Assembly (NCBI GenBank): GCA_963740525.1 | Contig: CAVUEG010000008.1 | Coordinates: 1-64,000, forward strand | Source of the DNA: CAVUEG01 sp963740525 | Lineage (GTDB): Bacteria; Actinomycetota; Actinomycetes; Propionibacteriales; Nocardioidaceae | Direction: 5' to 3' | DNA length: 64,000 nt | Shown: positions 11,755-20,702 of the stretch, one piece after another | Numbering within the stretch: position 1 is the stretch's first letter | Layout: each line of letters opens with the position of its first letter | Notes under the pieces: model-generated | Told to the model about the DNA's origin: nothing | Database searches by the model: none | Seen by the model: the letters and a program-made list of their open reading frames with translations, nothing else | Position numbers and translations under genes: made by a program

Positions 11755-13380
11755 TCAGCCAACCGTGTCCGGCTTCGGCGCACCGATCGCCAGGTCGATG
11801 TCCTTGACCTCGGGGTCGCCCAGCTCGGCGAAGTAGTCGGAGTGCTGGGTGCGGTCCACTCCGCCGGAGACCTTCATGGCGTTCAGGAGCATCGTGACGA
11901 CCACGGCGATCACGAGGTTCGCCGCGATGGCGATGAAGCCCGCCCAGATCGACATCTGGGTGTCGAAGCCGAAGTTGGCCAACGGGTAGCCCGAGCCGCC
12001 GAAGTGCTCCTTCAGCACGGCGCCGGAGGCGTCCTTCTTCGGGATCTGGTAGAGCAGGACCAGCGCCACCGACATGCCCACGGCCCAACCGGCGATCAGC
12101 CCGCCGCGGTGGAACCACCGGGTGAAGAGACCGATGCCGACCGCAGGCAGCGTCTGCAGGATGATCACGCCACCGATGAGCTGAAGGTCGATCGCGAAGG
12201 AGGGGTTCAGGAAGATGATGAAGCCCAGCGCGCCGAACTTCACGACCAGGGAGACGATCTTGGCGACGGCCGTCTCCTCCTTGGGCGTGGCGTTCGGCCG
12301 GAAGAACTCCTTGTAGATGTTGCGGGTGAAGGTGTTCGCCGCGGCGATCGACATGATCGCCGCAGGCACCAGGGCGCCGATCCCGATCGCCGCGAAGGCG
12401 ATGCCGGCGAACCACGGCGAGAACTGCTGGTCGAAAAGCGCCGGGACGATCGTGTTGGCGTCGCCCCCGACCGGCTCGACCTTGGCCGCGATGGCGAAGA
12501 AGCCGAGCAGGGACAGGAAGCCCAGCATCAGCGAGTAGAGCGGCAGCAGGGCCATGTTGCGCTTGACCACGTCGCGGCTCTTGGCCGCCAGGATCGCCGT
12601 GGTCGAGTGCGGGTAGAGCATCAGCGCCAGTGCCGAGCCCAGCGCCAGCGTGATGTAGAGCATCTGGCTGGGCTCGCCGAGGATCGGTCCCGGACCCTGG
12701 CCGGCAGCCTCGAAGTGCTTCGAAGTCGCGGCGAAGATGTCGTCGAACCCGCCGAGCTGGGTCGGGATGTAGATCACCGCGACGATGATCACGATGTAGA
12801 TCAGGGTGTCCTTGACGAACGCGATCAGCGCCGGGGCCCGCAGGCCCGAGGAGTAGGTGAACAGCGCCAGCACCAGGAACGCCAGCACCAGGGGCCACTT
12901 GCCCGAGACCCCCATCGTCGCCAGCACGGCCTGTACGCCGACCAGCTGAAGGGCGACGTACGGCATCGTGGCGACCAGGCCGGTCAAGGAGATGACCAGT
13001 GCCAGCCCGCGGGAGTCGAAGCGCGCGCGTACGAAGTCGGCCGAGGTCACGAACCCGTGCCTGTGGGAGACCGACCAGAGGCGGATCAGGACCAGGAACA
13101 CGAGCGGGTAGAGCACGATGGTGTAGGGGACCGCGAAGAAGCCGATCGCTCCGGCGCCGAACATCAGGGCCGGGACGGCGACGAAGGTGTAGGCGGTGTA
13201 GAGGTCGCCACCGATCAGGAACCAGGACACCCAGGTCCCGAACTTGCGACCGCCCAGACCCCATTCGTCGAGGTGGTGCATGGTCTCGCCCGGCTTCCAG
13301 CGAGCCGCGGCGAAGCCCATGACCGCGATCAGCAGGAACAGGGCGGTGAAGATCGTCAGCTCGATCGTGTGGTCAGCCAT
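11755..13380 (-). CDS. mctP: monocarboxylate permease of the sodium:solute symporter family (MctP-like)
   Basis: This 541-residue protein has about thirteen hydrophobic segments and the SSS fold signature near the N-terminus (TWVSWFLIGGDLYTAYTF, then GAIGFFAVPYTIVLYPLVFL). MctP-type carriers import lactate, pyruvate, acetate or related monocarboxylates, sometimes alanine. The preceding gene is a DUF3311 protein six bases upstream, the usual partner of actinobacterial MctP-like carriers, so the two form a unit. A basic, charged tail ends at residue 541. Substrate assignment is by family only; an actP-like acetate carrier cannot be excluded. Codon use matches the surrounding genes and the frame is intact. 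Confidence 0.8.
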   Translation of the reverse strand: MADHTIELTIFTALFLLIAVMGFAAARWKPGETMHHLDEWGLGGRKFGTWVSWFLIGGDLYTAYTFVAVPALMFGAGAIGFFAVPYTIVLYPLVFLVLIRLWSVSHRHGFVTSADFVRARFDSRGLALVISLTGLVATMPYVALQLVGVQAVLATMGVSGKWPLVLAFLVLALFTYSSGLRAPALIAFVKDTLIYIVIIVAVIYIPTQLGGFDDIFAATSKHFEAAGQGPGPILGEPSQMLYITLALGSALALMLYPHSTTAILAAKSRDVVKRNMALLPLYSLMLGFLSLLGFFAIAAKVEPVGGDANTIVPALFDQQFSPWFAGIAFAAIGIGALVPAAIMSIAAANTFTRNIYKEFFRPNATPKEETAVAKIVSLVVKFGALGFIIFLNPSFAIDLQLIGGVIILQTLPAVGIGLFTRWFHRGGLIAGWAVGMSVALVLLYQIPKKDASGAVLKEHFGGSGYPLANFGFDTQMSIWAGFIAIAANLVIAVVVTMLLNAMKVSGGVDRTQHSDYFAELGDPEVKDIDLAIGAPKPDTVG

Positions 13381-13386
13381 CCTGGA

Positions 13387-13629
13387 TCACCGCTTCCGGG
13401 TCTTGAGGTAGACGATGCCGGTGACGAGCGCGCTCATCGGCACGAACAAGAGCTGGATCCAGTAGAACGCCGGGATCCCGAGCCACTCGGGCGTGACGTG
13501 GTTGTAGAGCGGGGTGAACAAGGGAAGGACGATGGGGATGGCGAGGAGCCAGACCCACGGGCTCCAGTCGGGGTTGGCGAGCTTCCCCTCCCGACGCGAT
13601 CGGTCGGTCTCGCTTGGTTCGACGGGCAT
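13387..13629 (-). CDS. DUF3311 membrane protein, partner of the mctP carrier
   Basis: An 80-residue protein with two membrane helices (WSPWVWLLAIPIVLPLFTPL and IQLLFVPMSALVTGIVYL) and a basic end KTRKR. The ATG at 13627-13629 is chosen because AAGGGAG lies at an ideal distance upstream; a longer frame upstream lacks such a site. DUF3311 proteins are commonly encoded directly before SSS-family monocarboxylate carriers and may act as a small accessory subunit. No biochemical role is established. Confidence 0.78.
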   Translation of the reverse strand: MPVEPSETDRSRREGKLANPDWSPWVWLLAIPIVLPLFTPLYNHVTPEWLGIPAFYWIQLLFVPMSALVTGIVYLKTRKR

Positions 13630-13784
13630 GGCCAAACTCCCTTGCACTCGGTAGGGGTCAACGGCGTACGGGATCTGTGATCCACCGCATACCGGTTGAT
13701 CTCGGACACCGTAGCGAGTCGGCTGCGGGTTGGCCACACCTGAGCGCGGTCACTTCAGCGTGTTGACCCGAGCGGCTGCCCGGA

Positions 13785-15593
13785 CTACGCGGAGAGCGGG
13801 AGACGCAGCATGAAGGTGCTCCCTTGGCCGAGCTCGCTCTCGACGCTCAGCTTCCCCTCGTGGATGTCCACGATCCGCTGGGTGATCGCCAGGCCCAGCC
13901 CGGTGCCCGGGATCGCCTGGGCCTCAGGGTTGCTGGAACGGTTGAACGCGTCGAACAGCGTCGGAAGGTCCTTCGCCGCGATGCCCATCCCGGAGTCGCG
14001 CACCTCGAGCTCGGCACCCTGACCGCCGGCACGCAGAGCGAGCACCACGCGCCCGGAGGGCCGGGAGTACTTCACGGCGTTGCTCAGGAGGTTGTCCACC
14101 ACCCTGGACAGCTCGTCGGCGTCACCCATGACGACGACCGGCGAGCCAGGCAGCTCGAGATCCAAGGTCACCAGGGAGCGCTCGGCCTGGATGCGCACCG
14201 AGCTCGCGCTCTCCTCGCACACCTGCCGCAGGTCTACCGGCTCACGCGCGACGTCGTGGTTCACGTCCTCCAGGCGAGCCATCTCGAGCAGGTCGCCGAC
14301 CAGGACCTGGAGACGTTCGGTGTTGCGCCCGATGGCGGCCAGGCCCGTGGCGGAGTCGCCACCGTCCTCCATGTACTCCAGGTAGCCGTGGATCGAGGTC
14401 AGCGGGCTCTTCAGCTCGTGGGCGATCGTCGCGATCAGCTCACCCTTGTAGCTGTCGAGCTCCTTGAGCTCGCCGACCAGCTTGCGCTCGGTCGCGAAGA
14501 GACGTGCGTGCAGGACCGTCCGGCCGAGCTCGCGACCGATCTCGAGCGCCGCTTCGGCCTCTTCGGCACTCCACAGCGGGTCGTCCGACGTACGCATCAG
14601 GGCCATCAGCCCGAAGGCCTCGGGTCCGGCACCGATCGGCACCAGCAGCGTCCGGTGCATGTCGCCCAGCTGGCTCATCAGCTGGGTCGGCAGGTCGTGC
14701 GTCGACTGGTGCCCGGAGGGCAGCTCCGGCTGCTCGTGGAAGGCGGCCTCGGCGCTGCGCCAGGACCGCACCGCCATGAGGTAGGCCTGGTCCAGCATCT
14801 CCCGCGTCGTCCGGTCCGCCAGGTCCGGCGGGTAGGAGGTGACCTGGGCCAGCTCGTCCGGCTGGCTGGTGAAGGTCGCGATCCACAGCGCACGTGCCCG
14901 CAGACCGCTGAGCAGAGGTGAGACCGAGTCGACGAGGATCCGGTCGAGGTCGAGCACCCGACCAGCGGAGGCGACGATCGCGCGAGTGGCCTCACCGAGG
15001 CGCACCTGCTCGGCCAGACGCTCACGCTGCTGCGCGTTGAACATCGCGATGCCGGCCTGGACGACGTACATCTCGAGCACCTCCCGCTGGGCCTGGTCGG
15101 GGACCCGGTTGTTGGGCGGCAGGTCGACGGCCATGTTCCCCAGGAGCTCGCCGGTGGGCGAGTACAGCGGGGCGTAGAGGGTGTTCATGGGGTGCCAGGT
15201 GTCGGGGTCCTCGCTGATCTCGACGTCCGGGACCCAGATCTCGTACTCGTCGAGGAGGGCGCGCTCGTGCGGGACGAAGCGCAGGATCCCCCATCGGTCG
15301 GCGTTGCGGTACTCGTCGTTGACCCGGCTCATCGGCGTCCGACGACCGAGGATCTGCGCACGGTCCTCGTCGGTGCCACCACACACCGTGGTCATCACGA
15401 GGACATCGCCCTCGAGGCGGCTGATGGCGGCGATCCCGTAGCCCAGGACCTCGACGACCCCTTGCGCCACGACGTCCAGGACCTCGGACAGGTCAGCGGA
15501 CCCGTTGACTCGCGCCATCACCTCGTAGAGCCGACGGTAGGCGACCAGTTCGGCTTCAGGACCCGGTTGGTCTACCGCGAGAAGCTGCTGCAC
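13785..15593 (-). CDS. GAF-domain sensor histidine kinase
   Basis: A 602-residue soluble sensor kinase starting at a GTG (15591-15593). Two GAF-like regions (about residues 30-175 and 200-365) precede the dimerisation domain with the phospho-acceptor histidine in AHELKSPLTSIHGYLEYM, near residue 390. The catalytic domain has an N box (DNLLSNAVKYS), G1 (VRDSGMGI) and G2 (GTGLGLAIT). There is no membrane segment, so it probably senses a cytoplasmic ligand or redox state. No response regulator is adjacent; the neighbours are the mctP pair downstream and rnj upstream. If linked to mctP it might sense carboxylate status, but that is speculation from position. Confidence 0.88.
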   Translation of the reverse strand: MQQLLAVDQPGPEAELVAYRRLYEVMARVNGSADLSEVLDVVAQGVVEVLGYGIAAISRLEGDVLVMTTVCGGTDEDRAQILGRRTPMSRVNDEYRNADRWGILRFVPHERALLDEYEIWVPDVEISEDPDTWHPMNTLYAPLYSPTGELLGNMAVDLPPNNRVPDQAQREVLEMYVVQAGIAMFNAQQRERLAEQVRLGEATRAIVASAGRVLDLDRILVDSVSPLLSGLRARALWIATFTSQPDELAQVTSYPPDLADRTTREMLDQAYLMAVRSWRSAEAAFHEQPELPSGHQSTHDLPTQLMSQLGDMHRTLLVPIGAGPEAFGLMALMRTSDDPLWSAEEAEAALEIGRELGRTVLHARLFATERKLVGELKELDSYKGELIATIAHELKSPLTSIHGYLEYMEDGGDSATGLAAIGRNTERLQVLVGDLLEMARLEDVNHDVAREPVDLRQVCEESASSVRIQAERSLVTLDLELPGSPVVVMGDADELSRVVDNLLSNAVKYSRPSGRVVLALRAGGQGAELEVRDSGMGIAAKDLPTLFDAFNRSSNPEAQAIPGTGLGLAITQRIVDIHEGKLSVESELGQGSTFMLRLPLSA

Positions 15594-15672
15594 ATACCGA
15601 CTCTAATCGGGATCGTTGGGCCGCGCCGGGCTTTCGCGGCTTCCGGGCCCCCGTCTCGCCAGTGGGGCCCGA

Positions 15673-17364
15673 TCAGGCCTCGATCACGACCGGGATGATC
15701 ATCGGACGGCGGCGATGGGCGCTGTTCACCCAGCGTCCCACGATCCGCCGGATGGTCTGCTGGAGCTGGTAGGTGTCGTCCACACCGTCGGCGACCGCCT
15801 TGTCGAGGGCGTCGACCAGGGCCGGCTTGATGTCGTCGAAGGTCGAGTCGTCCTCGGCGAACCCCCGCGCATGGATCTCCGGGCCGGAGAGCACCTTGCC
15901 GGTGACGGAGTCGACCACCACGATCACCGAGATGAAGCCCTCCTCACCCAGGATCCGTCGGTCCTTCAGGGAGGACTCGGTGATGTCGCCGACCGAGGAG
16001 CCGTCGACGAAGACGTACCCCACATCGACCTTTCCGGCGATCCTGGCCACCCCGTCGATCAGGTCGACCACCACACCGTCCTCGGCGATCACGACGTTGT
16101 CGTGTGGGATGCCGGTCGCCCGGGCGAGCTCGGCGTTCGCGCGCATGTGCCGGATCTCCCCGTGCACCGGCAGGACGTTGCGCGGCTGCACGATGTTGTA
16201 GCAGTACAGCAGCTCACCTGCGCTCGCATGGCCGGAGACGTGCACGTTGGCGTTGCCCTTGTGGACGACGTTCGCGCCCCAGCGGGCCAGTCCGTTGATC
16301 ACGCGGTAGACGGCGTTCTCGTTGCCCGGGATCAGGGAGGAGGCGAGGACGACGGTGTCGCCCTCCTCGATGTGCACGAAGTGGTGGTTGCGCTGCGCGA
16401 TCCGCGACAGCGCCGACAGCGGCTCCCCCTGGGAACCGGTCGAGACCAGCACCAGACGTTCCGGGGCGAGCTCCTTGGCGTCCTTGGCGTCGATCAGGGT
16501 GTTCGGCGGGACGACGAGGTAGCCGAGCTCCTTCGCGATCGCCATGTTGCGCACCATGGAGCGGCCGACGTACGCGACCTTGCGATGGTGCTTCACCGCC
16601 GCGTCCATGACCTGCTGCACGCGGTGCACGTGCGAGGCGAAGCAAGCGACGATGATCCGCTGCTTGCTGTTGTGGAAGACCGAGTCGAGCACCGGGCCGA
16701 TCGTCCGCTCGGACGTCGTGAAGCCGGGGACCTCGGCGTTGGTTGAGTCGACGAGGAACAGGTCGACGCCCTCCTCCCCGAGCCTGGCGAAGGCACGGAG
16801 GTCAGTGATCCTGCCGTCGAGGGGGACCTGGTCCATCTTGAAGTCGCCGGTGTGCAGCACCAGCCCGGCGCCGGTGCGGATCGCGACCGCGAGGGCGTCG
16901 GGAATCGAGTGGTTGACCGCCACGAACTCCAGGTCGAACGGGCCGAAGCTGATCCGGTCGCCCTCGCGCACCTGGTGGTGGACGGTCTCCTTGAGCCGGT
17001 GCTCGCGGAGCTTCGGGGTCAACAGAGCCAGGGTGAGCTCGGAGCCGACCAGGGGGATGTCGCCACGCTCGCGCAGGAGGTACGGCGTCGCCCCGATGTG
17101 GTCCTCGTGACCATGTGTGAGCACGAGCGCCTCGACTGCGTCCAGGCGGTCCCGGATCGGCTCGAAGTCGGGAAGGATCAGGTCGACCCCGGGGTGATGG
17201 TCCTCGGGGAACAGGACCCCGCAGTCGACGATCAGCAGGCGGCCGTCGTACTCGAAGACGGTCATGTTGCGACCGACCTCGCCGAGCCCGCCGAGCGGGA
17301 TCACCCGGAGTCCGTTCTTCGGGAGGTCCCCGGGCGCGGACAGCTCGGGATGGGGGTGGGACAA
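15673..17364 (-). CDS. rnj: ribonuclease J
   Basis: RNase J is a metallo-beta-lactamase/beta-CASP ribonuclease with endo- and 5'-exonuclease activity, used in mRNA turnover and rRNA processing. This 563-residue protein carries the metal motif LTHGHEDHIGA near residue 85 and further ligand regions (HTGDFKMDQ, VSGHASAGE, PVHGE). The start is a TTG at 17362-17364 with AAGGAA six bases upstream, which decides it over internal starts. The gene follows dapA by ten bases; the dapA-rnj pair is a conserved actinobacterial arrangement. Confidence 0.95.
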   Translation of the reverse strand: MSHPHPELSAPGDLPKNGLRVIPLGGLGEVGRNMTVFEYDGRLLIVDCGVLFPEDHHPGVDLILPDFEPIRDRLDAVEALVLTHGHEDHIGATPYLLRERGDIPLVGSELTLALLTPKLREHRLKETVHHQVREGDRISFGPFDLEFVAVNHSIPDALAVAIRTGAGLVLHTGDFKMDQVPLDGRITDLRAFARLGEEGVDLFLVDSTNAEVPGFTTSERTIGPVLDSVFHNSKQRIIVACFASHVHRVQQVMDAAVKHHRKVAYVGRSMVRNMAIAKELGYLVVPPNTLIDAKDAKELAPERLVLVSTGSQGEPLSALSRIAQRNHHFVHIEEGDTVVLASSLIPGNENAVYRVINGLARWGANVVHKGNANVHVSGHASAGELLYCYNIVQPRNVLPVHGEIRHMRANAELARATGIPHDNVVIAEDGVVVDLIDGVARIAGKVDVGYVFVDGSSVGDITESSLKDRRILGEEGFISVIVVVDSVTGKVLSGPEIHARGFAEDDSTFDDIKPALVDALDKAVADGVDDTYQLQQTIRRIVGRWVNSAHRRRPMIIPVVIEA

Positions 17365-17374
17365 GGTGTGTTCC

Positions 17375-18277
17375 TTACGTCAGGAGACCGGAGGCGACGA
17401 GGCCGGCGCGCAGTGCGGCCACCTCGTCGTCGTCGAGCGCCACGAGCGGCGCACGGACGTTCCGGTTGTCGAGGATGCCGAGGAGCTGGAGTGCTGCCTT
17501 GGCGGTGGTGGCTCCGTAGTTGGCGACGCCCATGATGGCGTCGATCGCGGGGAGCAGCCGCGTGAAGATCGTGAGGGCCTCGGCCGAGTCGCCGGCGAGG
17601 AACGCGTCGACCATCGCCCGGGTCTCGTCGCCGGCCGCGTGGCCGACCACGGAGACGACGCCCGAGGCGCCGTGAGCGAGCCAGCCCAGGTTGCTGGCGT
17701 CGTCGCCGGAGTACAGGGAGTAGCCGAACTGCATGATCTTGATGCCACGGGCGTAGTCGCCGACCGCGTCCTTGACGGCGACGACGGGCTCCCAGGCGAT
17801 CGCCTGCTCGTAGACCTCGAGAGAGATCTCGGTGGCGGTGCGGCCGGGAACGTCGTACAGCATCACGGGGACGTCTGTGGCCTCGACGACCTGGCGGAAG
17901 TGGTGGAGTACGCCGGCCTGCCCCGGCCTGGAGTAGTACGGCGTGACCAGCAGCAGCCCGTCGGCGCCGGCCTTCTCCGCCTGCCGGGCGAGCTCGATCG
18001 AGTGGGCGGTCGCGTTGGTCCCGACCCCGGCGACCACCTTGGCCCGGCCGCCAACCGCGTCGATCACCGCGCGGAGGATCTCGCCGTCCTCGGCCACGCT
18101 GGTCGTCGGCGACTCCCCCGTCGTCCCCGACACGACCACGCCGTCATGGCCGTGATCGACGAGGTGCTGCGCGACCGCAGCGCACCCGTCGAGGTCGACG
18201 GACCCGTCATCGTGGAAGGCCGTCACCATCGCGGTCAGGACGCGACCGAACGGAGCAGGCGCGGGGCTCGTGGTCAT
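17375..18277 (-). CDS. dapA: 4-hydroxy-tetrahydrodipicolinate synthase
   Basis: DapA condenses pyruvate with aspartate semialdehyde, the first committed step towards diaminopimelate and lysine. The 300-residue TIM-barrel protein has the expected blocks VVVSGTTGESPTT, LLLVTPYYSRPGQ (with the proton-relay tyrosine) and VVAVKDAVGD, containing the Schiff-base lysine near residue 170. The start ATG at 18275-18277 has no strong Shine-Dalgarno. Upstream, 77 bp away, lies a four-unit palindrome array that separates it from folA. dapB is 10 kb away on the same strand. Confidence 0.96.
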   Translation of the reverse strand: MTTSPAPAPFGRVLTAMVTAFHDDGSVDLDGCAAVAQHLVDHGHDGVVVSGTTGESPTTSVAEDGEILRAVIDAVGGRAKVVAGVGTNATAHSIELARQAEKAGADGLLLVTPYYSRPGQAGVLHHFRQVVEATDVPVMLYDVPGRTATEISLEVYEQAIAWEPVVAVKDAVGDYARGIKIMQFGYSLYSGDDASNLGWLAHGASGVVSVVGHAAGDETRAMVDAFLAGDSAEALTIFTRLLPAIDAIMGVANYGATTAKAALQLLGILDNRNVRAPLVALDDDEVAALRAGLVASGLLT

Positions 18278-18354
18278 GGGCTCAGGTTATCGGGTCTCGG
18301 GCGCCGGCCGTGGTCCGGTTCGGGCGCGAGCCGGTCCCCCCGCGCCGTACCCGC

Positions 18355-18537
18355 GCCCCAACCGTGCAATTGACCGGATACGACGGTGTTTTCTCGCGGG
18401 AACTCGTCACAACCGGTCAATTGTCCGGTTAGCACAGGGTCTTGTGCCGGGAACTCGTCACAACCGGTCAATTGTCCGGATACGACGCCAACTTCCCCCA
18501 GCGACAGGTCACAACCGGTCAATTGCGCGGATACGAC
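18355..18537. repeat. array A: four 30-bp palindromes at exact 51-bp spacing
   Basis: Units start at 18355, 18406, 18457 and 18508; each is 30 bp, separated by 21-bp spacers, so the period is exactly 51 bp three times over. The unit is a near-perfect palindrome: outer arms such as GTCACA/TACGAC, inner CCGG/CCGG, and a central CAATTG. The 18355 unit is degenerate in its left half. Spacers differ, though two share the end GGGAACTC. The array ends one base from the folA stop codon (18539) and 77 bp before the dapA start. The same unit forms array B at 58868-59153. Function unknown: operator cluster, RNA hairpins or a mobile intergenic repeat are all possible. Confidence 0.9.
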
Positions 18538-18538
18538 G

Positions 18539-19027
18539 TCAGCGGGCTCGCTCCCACCACACGAAGTCGAACCCGTCGTGGGGCTCGCGGCGGGTCTCGC
18601 GCCAGCCGTCGCGGTCCCACTCGGGGTAGTGGGTGTCGCCGGCAGGTGACTGGTGCACCTCGGTGAGGATCTGGGCGTCGGCGTACGGCATCGCGGCCTG
18701 GTAGATCTGGGCGCCGCCGATCACCATCACGTCACCGTCGAAGTCCCGCGCCCGCGCCAGCGCGGCCTGGACGTCGTGGACGACGAACACCCCATCGGCG
18801 GACCAGTCCTGCGAGCGGGTCACCACGATGTTGGAGCGGTACGGCAGGGGGTGCCCGATCGAGTCGAAGGTACGGCGACCCATGACCACGCTGTTGCCAC
18901 GGGTCACGGCGCGGAAGTGCTTGAGATCCTCCGGGATGCTCCACGGGATGTCACCGTCGAGCCCGATCACACCGTTCTGGGCGACCGCGGCCACCATCAC
19001 CACCCGGGGTGGGCGCTCCTGGCTCAT
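18539..19027 (-). CDS. folA: dihydrofolate reductase
   Basis: FolA reduces dihydrofolate to tetrahydrofolate with NADPH, restoring the cofactor consumed by thymidylate synthase. The 162-residue protein shows the family blocks MVAAVAQNGVIGLDGDIPW (substrate loop), VVMGRRTFDSIG (NADPH site), PLPYRSNIVVTR and VMVIGGAQIY. Its ATG overlaps the thyA stop by four bases (19024-19027), so thyA and folA are translationally coupled. The stop codon is one base from palindrome array A. Confidence 0.97.
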   Translation of the reverse strand: MSQERPPRVVMVAAVAQNGVIGLDGDIPWSIPEDLKHFRAVTRGNSVVMGRRTFDSIGHPLPYRSNIVVTRSQDWSADGVFVVHDVQAALARARDFDGDVMVIGGAQIYQAAMPYADAQILTEVHQSPAGDTHYPEWDRDGWRETRREPHDGFDFVWWERAR

Positions 19028-19833
19028 ACGGCGATGGGTGCCTTGATCCCGGGATGCGGGTCATATCCCTCGACCGCGATGTGGTCGAGGTCGAAGGCGT
19101 CGATCTCGGTCACCGACGGGTCGAGCACGAGGCTCGGCAGCGGTCGCGGCTCCCGGGTGAGCTGGAGCCTGGCCTGGTCGAGGTGGTTGGAGTAGAGGTG
19201 CGCGTCACCCAGCGTGTGCACGAAGTCGCCCACCTCGAGCCCGACCACCTGCGCGACCATGTGGGTCAGCAGGGCGTACGACGCGATGTTGAACGGGACG
19301 CCGAGGAAGATGTCGGCCGACCGCTGGTAGAGCTGGCACGACAGCCTGCCGGGACCCTCCTCCGACGGGGCGACGTAGAACTGGAAGAACGCATGGCACG
19401 GAGCCAGCGCCATGTCCGGGATGTCGGCGACGTTCCAGGCGCTGACGATGTGACGGCGACTGTCCGGGTCACGTCGCAGCGCCTCGAGCACCTGGGCGAT
19501 CTGGTCCACGTGACGACCGTCGGGCGCCGGCCACGAGCGCCACTGGTAGCCGTAGACCGGCCCCAGGTCGCCCTGCTCGTCGGCCCACTCGTCCCAGATC
19601 GTGACGCCGCGGTCCTGGAGCCACTTCACGTTCGTGTCACCGCGGAGGAACCAGAGCAGCTCGGCGAAGATCGAGCGCGTGTGCACCTTCTTGGTGGTGA
19701 CCAGGGGGAAGCCGGCCGACAGGTCGAACCGCATCTGGTGCCCGAAGACGCTGCGCGTCCCGGTGCCCGTGCGGTCGCTCTTCTCGACACCGTCGTCGAG
19801 CACGCGCTGAAGGAGGTCGAGGTACTGCTGCAC
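19024..19833 (-). CDS. thyA: thymidylate synthase (ThyA type)
   Basis: ThyA converts dUMP to dTMP with methylene-tetrahydrofolate, producing dihydrofolate for the FolA encoded directly after it. The 269-residue protein has the catalytic cysteine in MALAPCHAFFQFYV, the phosphate-binding block DPDSRRHIVSAWN, and the dUMP/folate region LYQRSADIFLGVPFNIASYA. It starts at a GTG (19831-19833). Length and motifs match the E. coli-type enzyme, not ThyX. Confidence 0.97.
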   Translation of the reverse strand: MQQYLDLLQRVLDDGVEKSDRTGTGTRSVFGHQMRFDLSAGFPLVTTKKVHTRSIFAELLWFLRGDTNVKWLQDRGVTIWDEWADEQGDLGPVYGYQWRSWPAPDGRHVDQIAQVLEALRRDPDSRRHIVSAWNVADIPDMALAPCHAFFQFYVAPSEEGPGRLSCQLYQRSADIFLGVPFNIASYALLTHMVAQVVGLEVGDFVHTLGDAHLYSNHLDQARLQLTREPRPLPSLVLDPSVTEIDAFDLDHIAVEGYDPHPGIKAPIAV

Positions 19834-19863
19834 CCGGTCAACCTACCTCCCGGCTCCCCCGAT

Positions 19864-20664
19864 TCAGCGCAGGTGTCGTACGACGAACCGGTGGATGGCG
19901 CGGTTGTTCACCTCGGCGTACACCCCGGGGAATCCGGGAGTGCCACAGCCGAGGCCGTAGCTGACGATGCCGACCTGGACCCGCCGCCCGCTGGGCAGTC
20001 GGCCGAAGAGCGGACCGCCGGAGTCGCCTTGGCAGGCGTCCCCACCCAGCGTCTGCGCGCACATCTCGCTGCGGGGTCGGAAACCCATCGGCCCGTTGGA
20101 CTGGCAGCCGGAGTCGGAGACCGCCTGGACGTCGAGCCGCTTCAGGTGCGGGGGCGTGCTCGGTGACTCGAAGAACTCCCCTCCCCACCCGGTCACGGTG
20201 AGCGCAGCACCATCGCTCTCCAGCACGTCGTTGCCGACCGGCGCGAGCGCGATCGAGGGACTCTTCACGGCTCCGATGGTGTGCAGCAGTGCGGCGTCGA
20301 ACGTGCCCGTCGAGGCGTACCGGGGATGCACGAGCACCCGGTCGACACGAAGCACCTGGCCGCCCTTCGCCGTGAGGTCGGTGCGGCCGACGACGACCTG
20401 GAGGTCTCCCGGCTTCTCGTCGACGGCACAGTGAGCCGCGGTGAGGATCCAGTGCTGCGCGACGATCGAGCCCCCGCAGAAGTGACCCTCGGTCCCGTGC
20501 GACCCGTTGGTCTGGATCGAGGCCATGAAGCGGTACGACCCGTCAGGTGCCTGCTCCCCGCCCATGATGGCGTGCGCGGGCGCGACGACGACCAGGGCGA
20601 GCAGTACGGCGACGAGGGCCGGAAGCGCCCGGCGTCCTCGCAGCGCACCTGTGATGACGTTCAT
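19864..20664 (-). CDS. secreted trypsin-like serine protease (S1 family)
   Basis: A 266-residue exported protease. Residues 1-32 form a Sec signal peptide ending AHA. The next residues IMGGEQAPDGSYRFMASIQ resemble the I/V-GG activation site, so maturation may need only signal removal. The triad is visible: His in WILTAAHC, Asp in GTFDAALLHTIG, and Ser in CQGDSGGPLF. The cysteines of FCGG and TAAHC and the pair around GDACQGDSGG fit conserved disulfides. The substrate is unknown. It lies between thyA and the paa operon, 38 bp from the paaE stop, on the same strand. Confidence 0.9.
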   Translation of the reverse strand: MNVITGALRGRRALPALVAVLLALVVVAPAHAIMGGEQAPDGSYRFMASIQTNGSHGTEGHFCGGSIVAQHWILTAAHCAVDEKPGDLQVVVGRTDLTAKGGQVLRVDRVLVHPRYASTGTFDAALLHTIGAVKSPSIALAPVGNDVLESDGAALTVTGWGGEFFESPSTPPHLKRLDVQAVSDSGCQSNGPMGFRPRSEMCAQTLGGDACQGDSGGPLFGRLPSGRRVQVGIVSYGLGCGTPGFPGVYAEVNNRAIHRFVVRHLR

Positions 20665-20702
20665 GCAGCAGCAACGACTGCCGGACCGGGCGGGTTACGC
20701 GC

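Noticed and set aside
8381..11836. A plus-strand open frame of about 1150 codons across ftsK
   Set aside because: It is antisense to the well-supported ftsK and PH/HTH genes and encodes low-complexity His/Asp/Arg text typical of GC-rich shadow frames.
18355..18537. A CRISPR array, because of regular repeats and spacers
   Set aside because: Spacers are only 21-22 bp, repeats vary between units, two spacers in the sister array are identical, and no cas gene is present.
18274..19195. Open frames across array A giving a 17-residue repeat (TGQLTG and similar)
   Set aside because: The 51-bp period is a multiple of three, so all frames stay open on both strands; there is no Shine-Dalgarno and the array lies in an intergenic gap.
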